Shown: piece by piece, positions 1 to 13,384 of the stretch
Position numbering within the stretch: the stretch's first letter is position 1
Layout: each line of letters opens with the position of its first letter
Origin: Calliopsis andreniformis
Taxonomy: Eukaryota; Arthropoda; Insecta; Hymenoptera; Andrenidae
Assembly: GCF_051401765.1 (NCBI RefSeq)
Contig: NC_135073.1
Coordinates: 496,001 to 560,000 of the forward strand
Reading direction: 5' to 3'
Length of the DNA stretch: 64,000 nucleotides
The notes under the pieces: model-generated
Told to the model about the DNA's origin: nothing
What the model saw: the letters and a program-made list of their open reading frames with translations, nothing else
Databases searched by the model: none
Position numbers and translations under genes: made by a program

Positions 1-223
1 CCTGAGTGGCAGATCGAATGTCTACCGCTGAACACGATCAAACGATTGAAACGAATTTTCACGTAATCACACGAAGACATTTTTATTTGTTGCAACGCGT
101 TAAATAAATGTTTCGAAGAAAACAAATTGAAGGGGAAGGAAACAAAAGAAGAACGAAAGGAACTAAAACAAGAAAATTAAAGAAATGATGGACGGTTTCG
201 TTACTCACTTTAATATTACATAA
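1..223. other. AT-rich flank, no gene recognised
   Basis: Frame 1 is open from the window edge to a TAA at 64-66 (21 codons), and an AATAAA-like string follows at about 110. This could be the tail of a terminal exon, but 21 codons are too few to tell. The rest is purine-rich and AT-rich sequence running up to the fold-back element at 224. Confidence 0.3.
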
Positions 224-1569
224 GGGTCATTCCACGCGAAATCGGGCACGTTTCGGAGCAAGTTCTTGTAATTTGCTCAAATTTGAATATGTTGTAGTCT
301 TTAACGATATTTAAACGTACCCTAAAGGATTTTTCAAAATTTTGAAAATTGTCGATTTTACAGCTGTTTGAAGTTAAGTGCTACCTTTTTTTTAAAAAAT
401 TATAGCTATTGAACTAGTAAGCGGATGGAGATGAGCTTTACGGTGCTTATAGAGAAAACATTGAAGTTTGTAAAAAAAATTATTTCGTTTAAAAAAACTT
501 GTTTTTTAATCATCTTTTTTGCAATTATTTTAAACAAATGCAGGTTTTTAAGATGATGCGCGATTTTAAAAATCTGAAAAAAAAGGAGAATATAGTTTGA
601 TCCTTCCCCTTGATGGACAAACTTTCAAAAAGATGGACATTTTAAAATTGGCTCTGTGAAAATTGCCGAAAGTTGACGCTGCGTCGAGTCGCACTGCTGT
701 GGCGGGCGCGTCGTCGCTAGCAGCCTACTCGACTCCAGCGGGCGAACGTGCGTTATTATTTGGAATCAAGGCGACTTCACCCAACATTACTCTACATTAT
801 CTCCGAGCATTTGCAAGGTTTAATGCAATCAATAAATATTGGTAACTCAATCTTCGTCTTATTCTTGAAAACATAAATATAATCTCTTAAATCCTAGCTT
901 TCATTTCGAAGATTTTGGTATGAATGCAGAATGGCACTTTTTTGCAACTTCACATGGCAAAAATGAATGTGATCTTGTCAATAAGTATCATTGACAAAGA
1001 GTGAGTTACCAATATTTGCCGCCTTGATCGCAAATAATAACGCACGTTCGTCCGCTGGACACGAGTAGGCTGCCAGCGACGACGCGCCCGCCACAGCAGT
1101 GCGACTCGACGCAGCGTCAACTTTCAGCAATTTTCACAGGGCCAATTTTAAAATGTCCATCTTTTTGAAAGTTTGTCCATCAAGGGGAAGGATCAAACTA
1201 TATTCTCCTTTTTTTTCAGATTTTTAAAATCGCGCATCATCTTAAAAACCTGCATTTGTTTAAAATAATTGCAAAAAAGATGATTAAAAAACAAGTTTTT
1301 TTAAACGAAATAATTTTTTTTACAAACTTCAATGTTTTCTCTATAAGCACCGTAAAGCTCATCTCCATCCGCTTACTAGTTCAATAGCTATAATTTTTTA
1401 AAAAAAAGGTAGCACTTAACTTCAAACAGCTGTAAAATCGACAATTTTCAAAATTTTGAAAAATCCTTTAGGGTACGTTTAAATATCGTTAAAGACTACA
1501 ACATATTCAAATTTGAGCAAATTACAAGAACTTGCTCCGAAACGTGCCCGATTTCGCGTGGAATGACTC
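224..1569. mobile_element. Fold-back (long inverted repeat) element with 4-bp target duplication
   Basis: The left arm (224 to about 852) and the right arm (about 999 to 1569) are near-identical reverse complements of each other around a spacer of roughly 145 bp. The termini are GGGTCATTCC on the left and GGAATGACTC on the right. ATAA sits directly outside both ends (220-223 and 1570-1573), the expected target-site duplication. The left arm carries about 60 bp (774-832) that the right arm lacks. The inner parts of both arms hold a GC-rich CpG stretch (about 668-760 and 1025-1120) unlike the AT-rich outer parts. No transposase is encoded, and the short open frame at 663-845 is the arm itself. 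It is probably a non-autonomous DNA transposon. High arm identity suggests recent insertion or arm-to-arm gene conversion. Confidence 0.92.
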
Positions 1570-1573
1570 ATAA

Positions 1574-4500
1574 GCAATTTGTAAAAGTGTTCTTAAATAT
1601 GTATTAGGCATTTTATTGACACTTTTATTCTATATACATGTAATTTCCGACTAATATGTGTAAGATTAAAAAACGTGCAAATATATTAAATTGTAGGGTT
1701 GATTTAACAAAATACGATACAATATCTATTTCAAGTTTGACTTTCGAATTAATTGAATCTTGAAAAAATTGAAGAATTAAAATTAATAAGTGTCAAATGA
1801 AGGCAATAAATACTAAATATTAGTGTATAACACTATAGTAGGCATATGTTTTGCACTACTAAGAACGCGAAATTAACTAAATAAAACTAATTTTGAATTA
1901 GTTGAAATGAATTTATCGAAACATTTGGAAGAAAACTTCTAAACATTTTTGTAACATATTTCAAAATTCTAGTTAGCCGTAGAACTAGTCGATGTTTGCA
2001 ATCTATTTTCTTAGTTATCTCTGATTGTCTAGGCTGAAGTGTGAATAGAGATCCAGAGACAGGTTAATAAAATTGAAGTTCTATGACTCTCCCTTTATAA
2101 TAACTTTAAAGTTTAAAACTTAAACTAGTAAACCAAAGAGATGGATGGAACCAAAGTTGCACTAATATAGATATTTCTTGAATTTTTTGCTGTAAACTAA
2201 GAAACTGTCAAGTTATCAACAAGATTTTAGTAAAAAGTTTAGATCGACCGCAGCGAAAACCGTGAAATCAGTATTCGATAGTGCAGAACCCACCACTACA
2301 CTTTGGCAAATTCATCAGAACGGAAAATCGTTCAATATTTCACGTTACCAGACTGCCTTCTCTACTCCAGATTCCTATATCTTCTCAACAGTTATGCAAG
2401 AACATGGACTTGGCTCCAAATACTTACCGTAGAAAGACTATCTATCCATAGTAAGAAAGTTATCGCAGATAGATGTATGAATACTATCCAACATCTCTCA
2501 GGCCACTGTTTGTTCGATTGGTTCATCAGAGAACAGATTATACTAAAGAATAGCTCATAAGGCAACACTTACAATCAGTTGTACTGGGTGAGAGTTTAAA
2601 TCGTGAGTGGTAGTCTATTCGGCTGCATTGGCTTTAGACCATAGAGATGTATGTGTAAATAAAAAAGGGCTTCGCTCAACCGTCAACACTCAGACTAAAA
2701 ACAAAAGAACTAAAAATATGGACTATAAATGTTTAAAGTAAAACTTATTTGGTACTTTGATGGGTAATTATTTGCGATAGTATAAATTTTTAAAAAACTT
2801 TTAATTAAATAAAAAAGTCAAATCAATTTACCTTTTTTAAATGACATTATACATTTTTGTCTTACTTACAATTAGTTGCATTCTAGTGGACAAAAGAATG
2901 AGTTCAATAACCTTTAGGAGACCTTGATCTTAGAAATATACAGATGTTAAGAAAACAAATTTTTTTATCCTGTTGGTTAAAAAGATAGATCCTGGCTGAA
3001 ATTTTGACTTTCAAAATGGCAGTGGCTGGCTCCGTTACTTCTTAGAATTGTCTTCTCAAGATAGGTTCGATCAGATAACAAGAAAACGTGTCACTGAGGC
3101 CCTAAACTTTTATTTGGTTTTTAAAAAACCAAAACTTTTATTTTGATTCCGTCGTTAGCTCAAATCATCTAACAAAATTATTCGACCAACTAAAAATTAG
3201 ACCAATTTCCTGTACGAAATTCCTTGAGTTCAGGTTATGCCGACAATAACTCAGTTCTCTGATTTTTCATCAGTAATCGATGAATAACTTCTTTGAATAA
3301 TTAAAAATTAAATTTGTGTGTAATTTTTCTTGTCTTAATGAAAATATTTGTAATAGATCAGAACAAAGTTTTCAGAACAAAATAAGTCTGCTGCAGCGCA
3401 ATACAACGTACAATAGTTCCTTGTAACCTAGGACCATGGTTATCCGTTGCTTAAGAGCATCATAAATCAGATATACCTCTGAGTACTTGAAATCCACATG
3501 TATTGGACTCTAATGCTAAAAAATTTAAACAACCAAGTGTTGTAACAACAAAATTTGTGTAATATTGAAAAAATTTATTTTCAAGAAAGATAAAGTATAA
3601 ACGTGTGGGCTGAAATATTAGAAATATAATTGTAGGATCTCATTTTTTCCCACATAATTTAAAGTTTGTAGACTATGACCCACCCGCTTTTTTAGAAACT
3701 GTACTTCTAGCTAGTAAAAGAATCTACTTTTTCAACTTAATGAAACTCTACCGCATTTTTCCCGACATATTATGAATCAACTTACTAAACACGTGATATA
3801 AATGTTATAAATGTTGGTTGTTGCAGTACAGTAACTTGGCTACCGCGATTGCTAGATTTGTCACTTTTTGATCGTTTTTAGGGATCTTTAATGAGTAGAA
3901 AATAATTTGGGAAGTATGCATAATAAATTAATTTAAAAAGCCAATAATATTCATAGTGCTGCAACACAAGCATTGTGTGGAGCCTTTGGGCAACATTTAT
4001 ATTAATAACACAAATGTGTATTAGATCTTTATTCATCACCCACTTTATCAATCAGGTAGACGTAGGTAGTAGTACATAAATCACTGATAACGTCTTAAAA
4101 CAACAGAATTTCGATTGAATACAATATTTGGGTTAAAATTACGATGGTTAAATATTAGAAAGTTTAGTAATACCAAAAGGTAATGTTACAGAAAATAGTA
4201 TTCTTGAAAATTCATTTTCATCGATTAGACCCACAGACTCGGTCTCGTTTGCAAGAGATTGCATTAGAATGGATTCGACGTTAATAGACAGAGGATTAGT
4301 CGCAAAGGAGAATTGTTGAGTTTGTCCTTTAAACCAATTAACGGAAAGCCTCTCTGTCAGTCGAAACATCGGAACTGTTTAAACTTCTTGATATATACAG
4401 AATTCTATCAGTGAGAAAGCCGTGTGTATTAGGAAGTTGGAGCAGTTACCAGACCTGTTCTATCTGTTCCATAAATACAAAACTAATGAGAGCCGTTCTT

Positions 4501-5755
4501 CGAGTATAACTATTTGATTGCTGTTAAATAAAGGGGCAAGACAGATCATTCAATCTAATAAACAGATCCTTACAAAAAGAAGTCCTTTGAATCTTTAATA
4601 ATTTTATCCCATCAGACCAAACTAACTTTCCATAAAAGGCCGAATCTTGAAAAGCCTAAGGGGTATTTTCCTCCATCTCACAATTAGACAGGTTTGATAG
4701 GTAGCCAATCGGAGATACTGATTTCTCTGAACTTGCAAAATGCTATCTTTTTCATTTTGCTAGACAGCACATATTAATCGTTAATACTGTTAACAGCAAG
4801 CCATCCACGCATAATCACTAATAATCAGGGCTTCCATGAACCTTATTCTGTTGTTATACAAGTCTAGCATTTACATAACAAAACATTGGCATGTAAAAAG
4901 TGTCTGAACAATATCTGCGCTTCGCATAGAAAAAATATTGCATGTCATAATGTATTCACTGATAAAAAAATTTTGTTATTACACTTTAGCCTTATTTATT
5001 TATTATTGTAATTTGTGGTAGTAACTATTCTTCTTATGTAATGTCGAATGTGACCGCACTCAAAATAAGAAATAGTAAATGTAATTTCTGATGGGTGAAA
5101 GTAGATAACAAAAAGTCAGTATGTACTATTTATAACAAAAAGATTGTGGAAATTTATTTCATATTAGGCAATACTATAATTCTTTACATAAAAAAAATGT
5201 AAACAATTATTCATTATAGGAAAAACACCAATCATGTACACAGTGTACTCACTCGATATTGTGAAAATATTCGAAGATTACTTATAACACTGACTTCTGT
5301 GATCTATATAGCGCAGTCCATGCAACTTGCACACCTCTATAATTTCTAAAGTATACGTTGTACGAAAATTCACTTTCCGAAATAAATTTTCCAGAAACAA
5401 CAAAATTACTCATAAACGATTAGGTTATAAGGGCAAATACTTTTTTACTCGACATTCGAGTAAGAAGAATTCTACATTCTCCCATATTCTTGTATAAAAA
5501 ATATAGCATTCTATTTAAAAAAAATGAAATTGACCTTCAAATCTCCGAAATGCCTCTACCTACAAAGAAGTGGGTGCACTACATAATGTGACCCCAAAAC
5601 CATACAGCTTCTGTACACATAATTTTTTCTTACAACGTATAATTTAGGAATGAGATGTGCAAGTTGCGTGGACAATTGTATATTGTAACTGTAACGATAT
5701 TCATGCTTTTTGGACCACTTCAGTTATCTTGAGAGAAAAAGTTAATACATGAAAT
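1574..5755. other. AT-rich intergenic or intronic stretch, nothing recognised
   Basis: About 4.2 kb with no recognisable gene, RNA gene or transposon terminus. Open frames are short. The one on the minus strand at 4148-4369 is listed separately because its amino-acid composition looks somewhat protein-like. Confidence 0.5.
4148..4369 (-). CDS. Unrecognised 73-codon open frame, doubtful
   Basis: An open frame of 73 codons runs from an ATG at 4369 to a TAA at 4148. The product has balanced composition (for example NVESILMQSLANETES, then LIDENEFSRILF) and no transmembrane segment or signal peptide. On the minus strand the ATG follows a CAG that could be a splice acceptor (about 4377), but the polypyrimidine tract is weak, and an in-frame TAA lies four codons upstream of the ATG. 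I recognise no domain. It could be a chance frame, a decayed exon or a transposon remnant. Confidence 0.12.
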   Translation of the reverse strand: MFRLTERLSVNWFKGQTQQFSFATNPLSINVESILMQSLANETESVGLIDENEFSRILFSVTLPFGITKLSNI

Positions 5756-6155
5756 TGTTGGAACACGGTCGTCTGCGATGTGGTTTATATCCGATCGCCG
5801 CACCGTCATGTGTGTTGGAGATAGGATTTTTGGCTGCTTGGCTAGGTTAAAGAGTTGGAACTCGCCGTGAACTTTGACTACTTTTTATTCAAGCACTAGT
5901 ACTGTTTATTATCATTAGCTCTATTAGCTCTATTATTATTAGTTAAGTGTATTAGCTCTGGTACTGTCCCCATCTGAATTGCAAGATGGGCTACGTCTAC
6001 GTGCGTCGAGCTGATTGATTTCTTCAGCGACCAGCGATTTCGCGATGCAAAACGGTGAAAGCCTAAGTCTGGCACGTTTTACCGAGTTTCGTGGAAATAC
6101 ATAGGCAACTTTGCGTGAAGTCACGCGGCTTAACACGGCTGTGCATCCGATCACA
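5756..6155 (-). mobile_element. Possible solo-LTR-like segment, about 400 bp
   Basis: A 400-bp block of higher GC content begins TGTTGG and ends ATCACA, so it has TGT...ACA ends. Read on the minus strand it contains an AATAAA-type signal (about 5885) and a TATAAA string (about 5785). No target-site duplication is visible: the flanks are AAAT and TTTA. The TATA follows the poly(A) signal, which is not the usual LTR order. The minus-strand open frame at 5939-6154 (71 codons) is not recognisable. The block could instead be a promoter or exon region of a host gene. Confidence 0.25.
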
Positions 6156-9100
6156 TTTAGCCAAAGCGAGCTATAACAAATTTATTGGTATTCTGTGGCC
6201 AATAATCATAATAATTTAGCTTTGCAAAATATTTTGTTTTATCAAAAAAATGGATCATCTTAATTTTTTTAAAAAAAAATTATATTTTTTAATGCAGTAT
6301 TCATTGCACGCCATTATTCCCTACAAAAAAGTATGTATTAAATTATTTTTCCGAAAAATCATTACAATAAAAGTTGGATAACTGCCTGAATCTGTCTATG
6401 GCATAAATGCCTGATAGTCATCCCCGTCACTGGGCGGGTTGCAGAAGTTTTATTAAAAAATTATCAAAATTAAAGAAGTTTTATCATTGCATTAGTATTA
6501 TGTTAATGGTGTTTCCTTTACCTCTTTCACTCACTGTACTTTTTTACATTCAAAAAACTTCAAAAGGATACAGGGGCCCTCGGTTCAAGTTCAGTCAGGG
6601 CAAAGAATCTATCTCCGCTTGTTAATCGCCGCTTGTTGCCTGCTACCAGTTCTGAATTTCAGACAGTTATTCAACTCTTACTGTATAGAGAACAGTGTTT
6701 GCATTGTTTCATTTTGTGATTATCAACAAGTGTAAACTTTTTATTTGTTAATCACATATGAAATGGAGTTCTAAAAACATTGCTTATTTTTTAACGCCTT
6801 AATGTCTCCACTTAACATACGAATTTACTACCTCTGTAGTCAGAAGTAATCAATACTAATTTTAATTTACAATGAAACAGTTGCTTTATAAATACATTGA
6901 CAAATTAAAGGAGAATTTTGGCTTTTCACTTTGGGTGAAATGCAAATAAAACCAACCTTTATACTTTTTATTATACATGAATCATCCACGATGATTACTC
7001 AAAGTGAAAAGTCCGAATTTGCATTCAAATAATGATAATGAACACTGTTCTCACTATTTTTCAACTCTATTCAGCCGAACATTAGTACGATTTCGTAGTA
7101 TTAAAATTGTATTAGTGAATTGAAGAACAAAACAGGTCCAAATACCAGATTTGGAGATATTGAGTTCCGATATTATAATTCCTGTGTACTTTACATATTT
7201 GAACCCCAGGGTTAGAGTGTATCAAATATGCTAGTTTTCTCTGACGTAATGCACTTTGAATCGCAAGTCCAGATATATTATAGTTTCGAGATTATTTGAA
7301 AATGGCTAATTTTGAATTTGTGCTATTTTTTAACTAACTGATTCAGTTAATATATGTCCTAAACTTATGGCCTTTTGGAAAAATAGCTTAAACTTTTTCA
7401 TAAAAAGCAACGAGATACAAAGAATAACACATTTAAAAATGTATAGTTCTGTTCAAAAAAATTAAGGTGGCTCATTTTTTAACGAAAAAAACATTTTTGA
7501 AATTTAAGTTACTGCAGTTTATTAGTGAAAAATACCAATTAATTTCATATGCAAACTTTTTCTGTCAAGTTATTTGAAACGCGATGTAAAAACCGTGGAT
7601 ACCGTTAGACTGTACATCTTGCAAATCGAACAATAAAAACGTGTGACAGTACATTGAAGTATGACATACAGATGTTGAAAATTAAAAAAAATACTTATTT
7701 ATACAAATTCCTATTTAAATATTAGAAAAGCAGTCGATTAAAAGCAAAATTATCGGACATTTTATAAATATAAGTTAAAAGTCTAAAATAACAAAAAATT
7801 CGATATTTCTTACATACATAAGATTTCTTAAAGTACTGTAGTGAATTTGTGTGAATATAGTTTCTCTAAACTTTCCTTGTTCTGTTACGTACCATTTTCT
7901 AGATACTCTCTTTAATTTTCTTCAATCTGTTGAGAATAAGATTCACCTCTAATTAAAAGTTTCTTTGTTAGAATTTCAAACTCATTGTTCGTAGACTATT
8001 ACGTTGTTACTATATTTCCGAAATAATTTCTAGGAAAAGAGTTAAATTCATGCACATTCAGCTCATTTAATTTTTATATACAGCTATTACATTCTTACAG
8101 ATTTGTATATCACCAATTTGATGAATCAAATGTAAAGTAACGCGTAGAACCAATGCTATAGACTTCTCATTGCTTTTAATTGGATAGATTGGTAATGCAT
8201 TTTGTGCAGCCATAAAATAAAATAGGGTATCTATATGTGTAGATGTCATATGTGTTATGTGTGCATCCAACATACATATTTAACTATTGTTATTACATAT
8301 TTTCGGTAGTATGAAAAAATTGTATGGTTGTACAAAAATTTGTTTAACACTCATCTAGTGAATGTTGTTCCGCGCCAGATACTTTTGATAGTACAGTAAT
8401 ACCTAACGATTAGCTTTCCAACGGTTAAATTTAAAGAAAACACTAAATAAGAAAAATTCATTTAAACGTAATTTTTGGAAATTTGGCGTACTTCTGATAT
8501 CTACTTACGTATTCATTACTTTTAAATGAGATTACAGCTTTGAATCGGATTGACAATTTTTCTTGTGTTTGGGTTGGGAGCCTGAAAATTTAGAATGTTT
8601 GGGTATACAGTGCAGTTCCTAAAACAGGCCACCTGAATGACTCGCTTGCTTTTGGTGATAGAAAAAAATGCATCAGATCAAAGTTATTTAGTTTCGGAGG
8701 AGGCATAATCTAATGTCAATAATTTTTCTATAGATGGAGGCGTAGACGAGATATCAAGGTCAAGTTCATTTTTTTAATGGAATGATAGAGCTTTACCTTA
8801 ATACTATATAGTACCTGTCTATCACAAATACGTACCATGTGTGTAGAAACTTCGTTAACTTGTTTCAATCTTGTGAAAATGATTTGATTTCGCTAAATCA
8901 GGCATAATGTTCGATCAAAGCATGTCGTGTAAACTTACTTTTAGAGATATATATTTTTTGAAACGGCTAAGGTCCGATATAATAGTTTATTGGTTGGTAG
9001 GTGCCCGAAATGTACATTTTTAAAGAGAAAAATGAAGCGAGAACAGATATCTAACTATCAAACAAGGAGCATGTCTTCCATTATTTCCTATCTTTCTGTT

Positions 9101-10020
9101 TCATTAACCTGTTTACATGGTCACATTTAAAGTCAGTTTTTTGAAAAGTGAATTATTATTATTTTCCTAAACTATACATAACTGTACGTAGTCAATAGAT
9201 AGAGATTCGAAATGAATGCGAAATTTTGACAGTATCAAGCTGTACCAACCGCCTTTGATGTTCCTTTGCTGTTTCTTTTCTTCCAGCAGCTTAAATTGTG
9301 ATTAAGATTCAAATCAGTGGGTGGTACTTCTCGAGACACGATTTAACACTCTGTAATGAGCATTGATTTAATATATGAGTTCACACGGTTTGTATGTAGT
9401 ATATAAGGTCGAGTTTAATTGAGGGAATGAATTTCGTTAAGGACCCTCTTCTAATATGAAGTAATTTGTTGATTATCACATAAATGTGTAATTTAAGATT
9501 TTTCTGATCTGAGAAATTAGTGTAACTTCATTATTGATATAAAAATGCTCAATTAAGTAATATAACAAGCATTTTTCTCGAAAAGAATATATAGCTATTT
9601 TCTTCTAAGTTAAATAATTAGCGTTTTCATATTTTCTAGTGTTTTTATATTAGTCTCTTTTTAATTTTTAATATCGCATCAATTTCTGTCTAAGTATATT
9701 CCTCGATTATTTACTCACAGTTTTTATTACCATTTCTTTTGTTCTGGTAAAGCAACTTCAACAAAATTAGCAAATTTGAATATTTAATCTTTTGTCGAAC
9801 AGTTTCCTTTGATGTTATGCATTCTTACTGTTTTAATATATTTTCGAATTCTCGTACATCTGTTTATAATTAACTTTCATTTTTAACTTCGTGTTGGCTT
9901 GACGTTGTAGGAGTTCCCAAGCAGTCAGCTTTCCAAAAGTTAATATGCAGAAAACTTTAATGTTATATGGTACGCGTTACTCATTTTTTGGATGTCCAAG
10001 AACCTTTAATATTAGGTATA
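6156..10020. other. AT-rich stretch, nothing firmly recognised
   Basis: About 3.9 kb without a supportable gene. A segment near 8610-8770 begins ACAGTGCAGTTCC, which resembles a Tc1/mariner-type terminus. I found no matching inverted terminus, so no element is called. Confidence 0.4.
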
Positions 10021-10230
10021 CAGGATGAATCACGCAACCGAGTCCCTTGAATTTTCTTTAAACTATTTGTTGCAGGAAGAAATGTATTAAATGAAAGTTG
10101 TTTGATATCGAGGTTATGCTCCTTTTTGGTATGCTTCGTTTAATACCAAATAACTTTCGTTGAAAAGATTTCTTCGTGCAATAAATAGTTTATAAGAAAA
10201 TTTAGATAATATAGTTGCGAGGCTTACCCT
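10021..10230. mobile_element. MITE with about 100-bp inverted-repeat arms
   Basis: A 210-bp element whose halves are diverged inverted repeats. The left end CAGGATGAATCACGCAACC matches the reverse complement of the right end, AGGGTAAGCCTCGCAACT. Inner segments such as AAACTATTTGTTGCA pair with TGCAATAAATAGTTT. It is flanked by TATA on the left and ATAT on the right, consistent with insertion at TA. A partial relative lies at 28165-28305. It has no coding capacity and is probably mobilised by a Tc1/mariner-type transposase. Confidence 0.8.
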
Positions 10231-11480
10231 ATATGATAGGAACTAGTTGCACCGTACGACCCAGTTCTGGCTGTGTAACTATCAAACTATGTTTTAGCAG
10301 CAGTTTTACACAGTGCCCTCAAAGAATTATATGTTGCTTAGTCATGTTTTTTATTATACATCCCGAATCGGCTCAAAAAAGACTGCACTCGAGAACGAAA
10401 ACACGTAGGTAAACAGTAATTTGCAATTAATACAATATAGAATCACATAGGAAGTGGAATACTCCATTCAAAGGTAAACTACTGTTTAAAATCAATAAAG
10501 TTAAAGATCATGAGATAATAGAAGATATATAAAGGTGTTTCCACTTGAATGTTGGATACATTTGTGGAGATGTGGTCAAGAGTAGTTCCGTGATCACAAG
10601 GAAAGATACTCAATTAATAAATGTTATGGCAGCAAGTTTCAGGAATAAGATTTCAAAGAAGACTTGTTTTTTAATTAGATGTTTAAAGTCATAAATACGC
10701 AGGCCATGTGAGGATCGTTATACACATCAGAAAAAATGACATTGCGAAAAGAGAAATACAAAAACAAGTTATTGATGGTATGGTAGTGGTCAACAAAATC
10801 GATGAATTAGTAACAGAACTGAATACAAATCATCTACGATAAAGGATTGTCACCTAGAGACGATGTTCACAAAGAACTGCTCAATGTGATCATCAAAAAT
10901 TCTAGTTCTTATACTATAAAGAGTCTTATTGAGAGTAATAAGCACTCTTCCACCGTTAAACAATACGCTATGATTGGGATTCTGGTTACGATAGCATATC
11001 TGGTAATTTAATAAAGTATTATTACCAATATTATGCTTTCATCACATCTTCACTAAAATGATATTATATGATACATTAAAACATGAAGTATTACGAAACA
11101 ATTCCCTACGTTTAGTTCGTTGACCACAAACTTTCTGATACTCTTAACAAATTATCTACGAATGCTTAGTTATTGATCCTTACTTATTCCCTATCTTTGT
11201 CTGTTGTCTTTTCTTTTCAGCCGGATCATCTAGCAGTATTTCAGTAGGGGGTTGCAAGCGTATCGAATTCTATTGGCGGTCTAAAGAAGTTTGTTTCGTA
11301 CAGCTAAAATTGCGGAAATCTCGGCTTCATTCATTTCAAAATGAAAACAGGTCAAACAGTATCTTAAATTACCTCGTAACATTATGCGAGTTTATATAAT
11401 ATTGAATCATTACCAGAATCTCTTAAAATGGTAAAGAAATATGACAAAAAGTAATTAATTTGACATAAGGTGACATACAC
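10231..11480. other. AT-rich stretch, nothing recognised
   Basis: No open frame of note, no repeat termini and no RNA gene recognised. The 65-codon frame at 10215-10412 overlaps the MITE end and is not credible. Confidence 0.5.
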
Positions 11481-11695
11481 TTGAAGGAATCTGCTTTATC
11501 GAGTCAGTGAGAGAGGACGCACTTGCCACTAAGGATAGAAGAAGACATCCAATCTGCTACACAATCTGACAATAGTGCAGTAAATATGCATCTAGCGTTT
11601 GATCTTTGCCAAGCCATGTACTGGCCGCCTGCATGCTTTAGGGCTGTCTTTAGAAAATCGGGCAGTAGTAATGATGTTGTTAATGTTAGTATCAC
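11481..11695 (-). mobile_element. Partial copy of the 38519-39178 MITE family
   Basis: The minus strand here matches the left part of the element at 38519-39178. Shared blocks include CGATTTTCTA (11665 region), GCTAGATGCATATTT (about 11587-11601), a TTGTCAG...TTGTGTAG block, and GCAAGTGCGT...CTGACTC...ATAAAGCAGAT near 11490-11525. A third relative is at about 54250-54460. The overlapping open frames on both strands (11504-11708) follow the repeat and are unlikely to be genes. Confidence 0.65.
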
Positions 11696-11699
11696 CTCT

Positions 11700-13384
11700 T
11701 GCATGTAGTTTCTTTAGATGTGATTGTTGCAGTTTTGTTTTGTCGCCAGAGATTTTGCACAGCCCTTAGTATTTGCACTTGTACCTAAAATCTGTTGAAG
11801 CTTTGGTAATGGTAATTTGATTGTCACTAATTTGGTGATAGATCCGTCGGATTTCCCGAGTTGGAATATCTTTAAACTCTGATGTGTATCCGTATTCAAA
11901 TAAATATTTTTAATGTAGTGTGCAGGTTGTGTTGTTCAGTTCACTTGATTGTGGCGTCATAACCTTCGTATTTGCGTTATATAGTTTTAAAAACAGCTCA
12001 AATAGAGCATTTAGAAGCTGAAAAATATGTTAGACAATAAGAAAAAGTCGACAACTGCAATATCCTGAACTCAGAATGTATGAGTCCTTTGATACCGGCC
12101 AAAATGAGATAAAAAGAGACCGATAATCCTAGTCTATCAGAGAAAGTTGATTTCAACACGCCAAGTGATGTTATGACAGACTTACATCTGAGCAGGCGAT
12201 CGTTATGCCAAAAAAGTCTCAATCTGCAAAGACAAGATACACAAAAATAGGAAATGGTATCGTAGGTCGTCAGAACAACCGACCAGATTAATGACTGAAG
12301 ATATACATTTCTTCAGATTGAAGTATGTAATTTAATGGCTAGGCAGGTGACATCACCGACGCACAAAAACAGCGTACATGGAGCATGGAATTATGCAGTC
12401 ATTAAGATCAATAAAAGCCTAATATCCAAGTCCAAGATATATCCAATAAATAATAAGATTAGCGGTTTCGTATTTCAGATTACTGTCTACGGAGTAACAT
12501 GAACACATATTATGCTTTCAACTAAGTACATCTGATAACTCTAACAACTTCATTTGGCTGCAAATACACTCTAGCCCAAATAAAAGCCTCGCCTTACCGA
12601 TTAAATTCAGTAGAGCATGTTTCGAGAACAAAACTACGTTTCTAGTCGCATTCAATTATCGTTCGCTGAGTTTCGCTATTGTTAATATGTTTATCATAGT
12701 CCCCTATTCTAACATCCTTTACTAGGTTCGTGTATCCACTTGCTTTAATGTGCGTGTATACAGCAAGAAATATTGTGCGGATATGCAGATAAGACGAATT
12801 TAACTAAAGTTGTGATTATAGTGGTTGCGTTTTTTGACGAACATTCCGAACTATTCATCGTATGAGCGAAACAAGTTCAGAAATATTAGTCAGAACATCA
12901 GTTCATCAGAAAACGTATCCACTCTAACCACAGCCTAAGCAAGTGAACGTGCGAAACGTTTGAGTCTTGCGGGCAATCGATAGTCAACTTGGATCTTGGC
13001 ATGATAGTGTCGGGGAGAAAGGTTCCGAAGTAAAGTGCCGGCAGTTCCTGCTTCTGGGAGAAGAAGGGCATGGGCCTAAGAGCTCACGCTAGAATGACCT
13101 TTTGTGTATCTTATTTTGCGTCAATACATGCCCTGAGAGAACAAAAGCATTCGCATGGCATGAACGTAAAAATTGAAGTATATCTTTCGCATTATGTACA
13201 TCATTCATTATGCAAGGTGCGACATAATAAACTAATTGTCGGTTGTACGATTAGACTTGTTTAAAACAAGTCATAAGTTACATATATTGTTAAAAACAAC
13301 TTCATGCACAACTGTTTCCTTTATACATAAAAAAGTGTTACTGCTACTACATTCAATTATGCGTGAGGTTTATTTGCACATATC
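11700..13384. other. Mixed AT-rich stretch, no supported gene
   Basis: No supported gene. The plus-strand frame around 12087-12250, interrupted by stops, reads as a basic, serine-rich peptide that could be a decayed transposon fragment. I could not assign it. The opposite-strand 74-codon frame (11998-12222) has no recognisable features. Confidence 0.35.

Noticed and set aside
663..845. 60-codon open frame
   Set aside because: It lies wholly in the left arm of the fold-back element. The right arm carries the same sequence without keeping the frame.
6565..6610. GGTTCAAGT string suggesting a tRNA
   Set aside because: No matching stems on either side.
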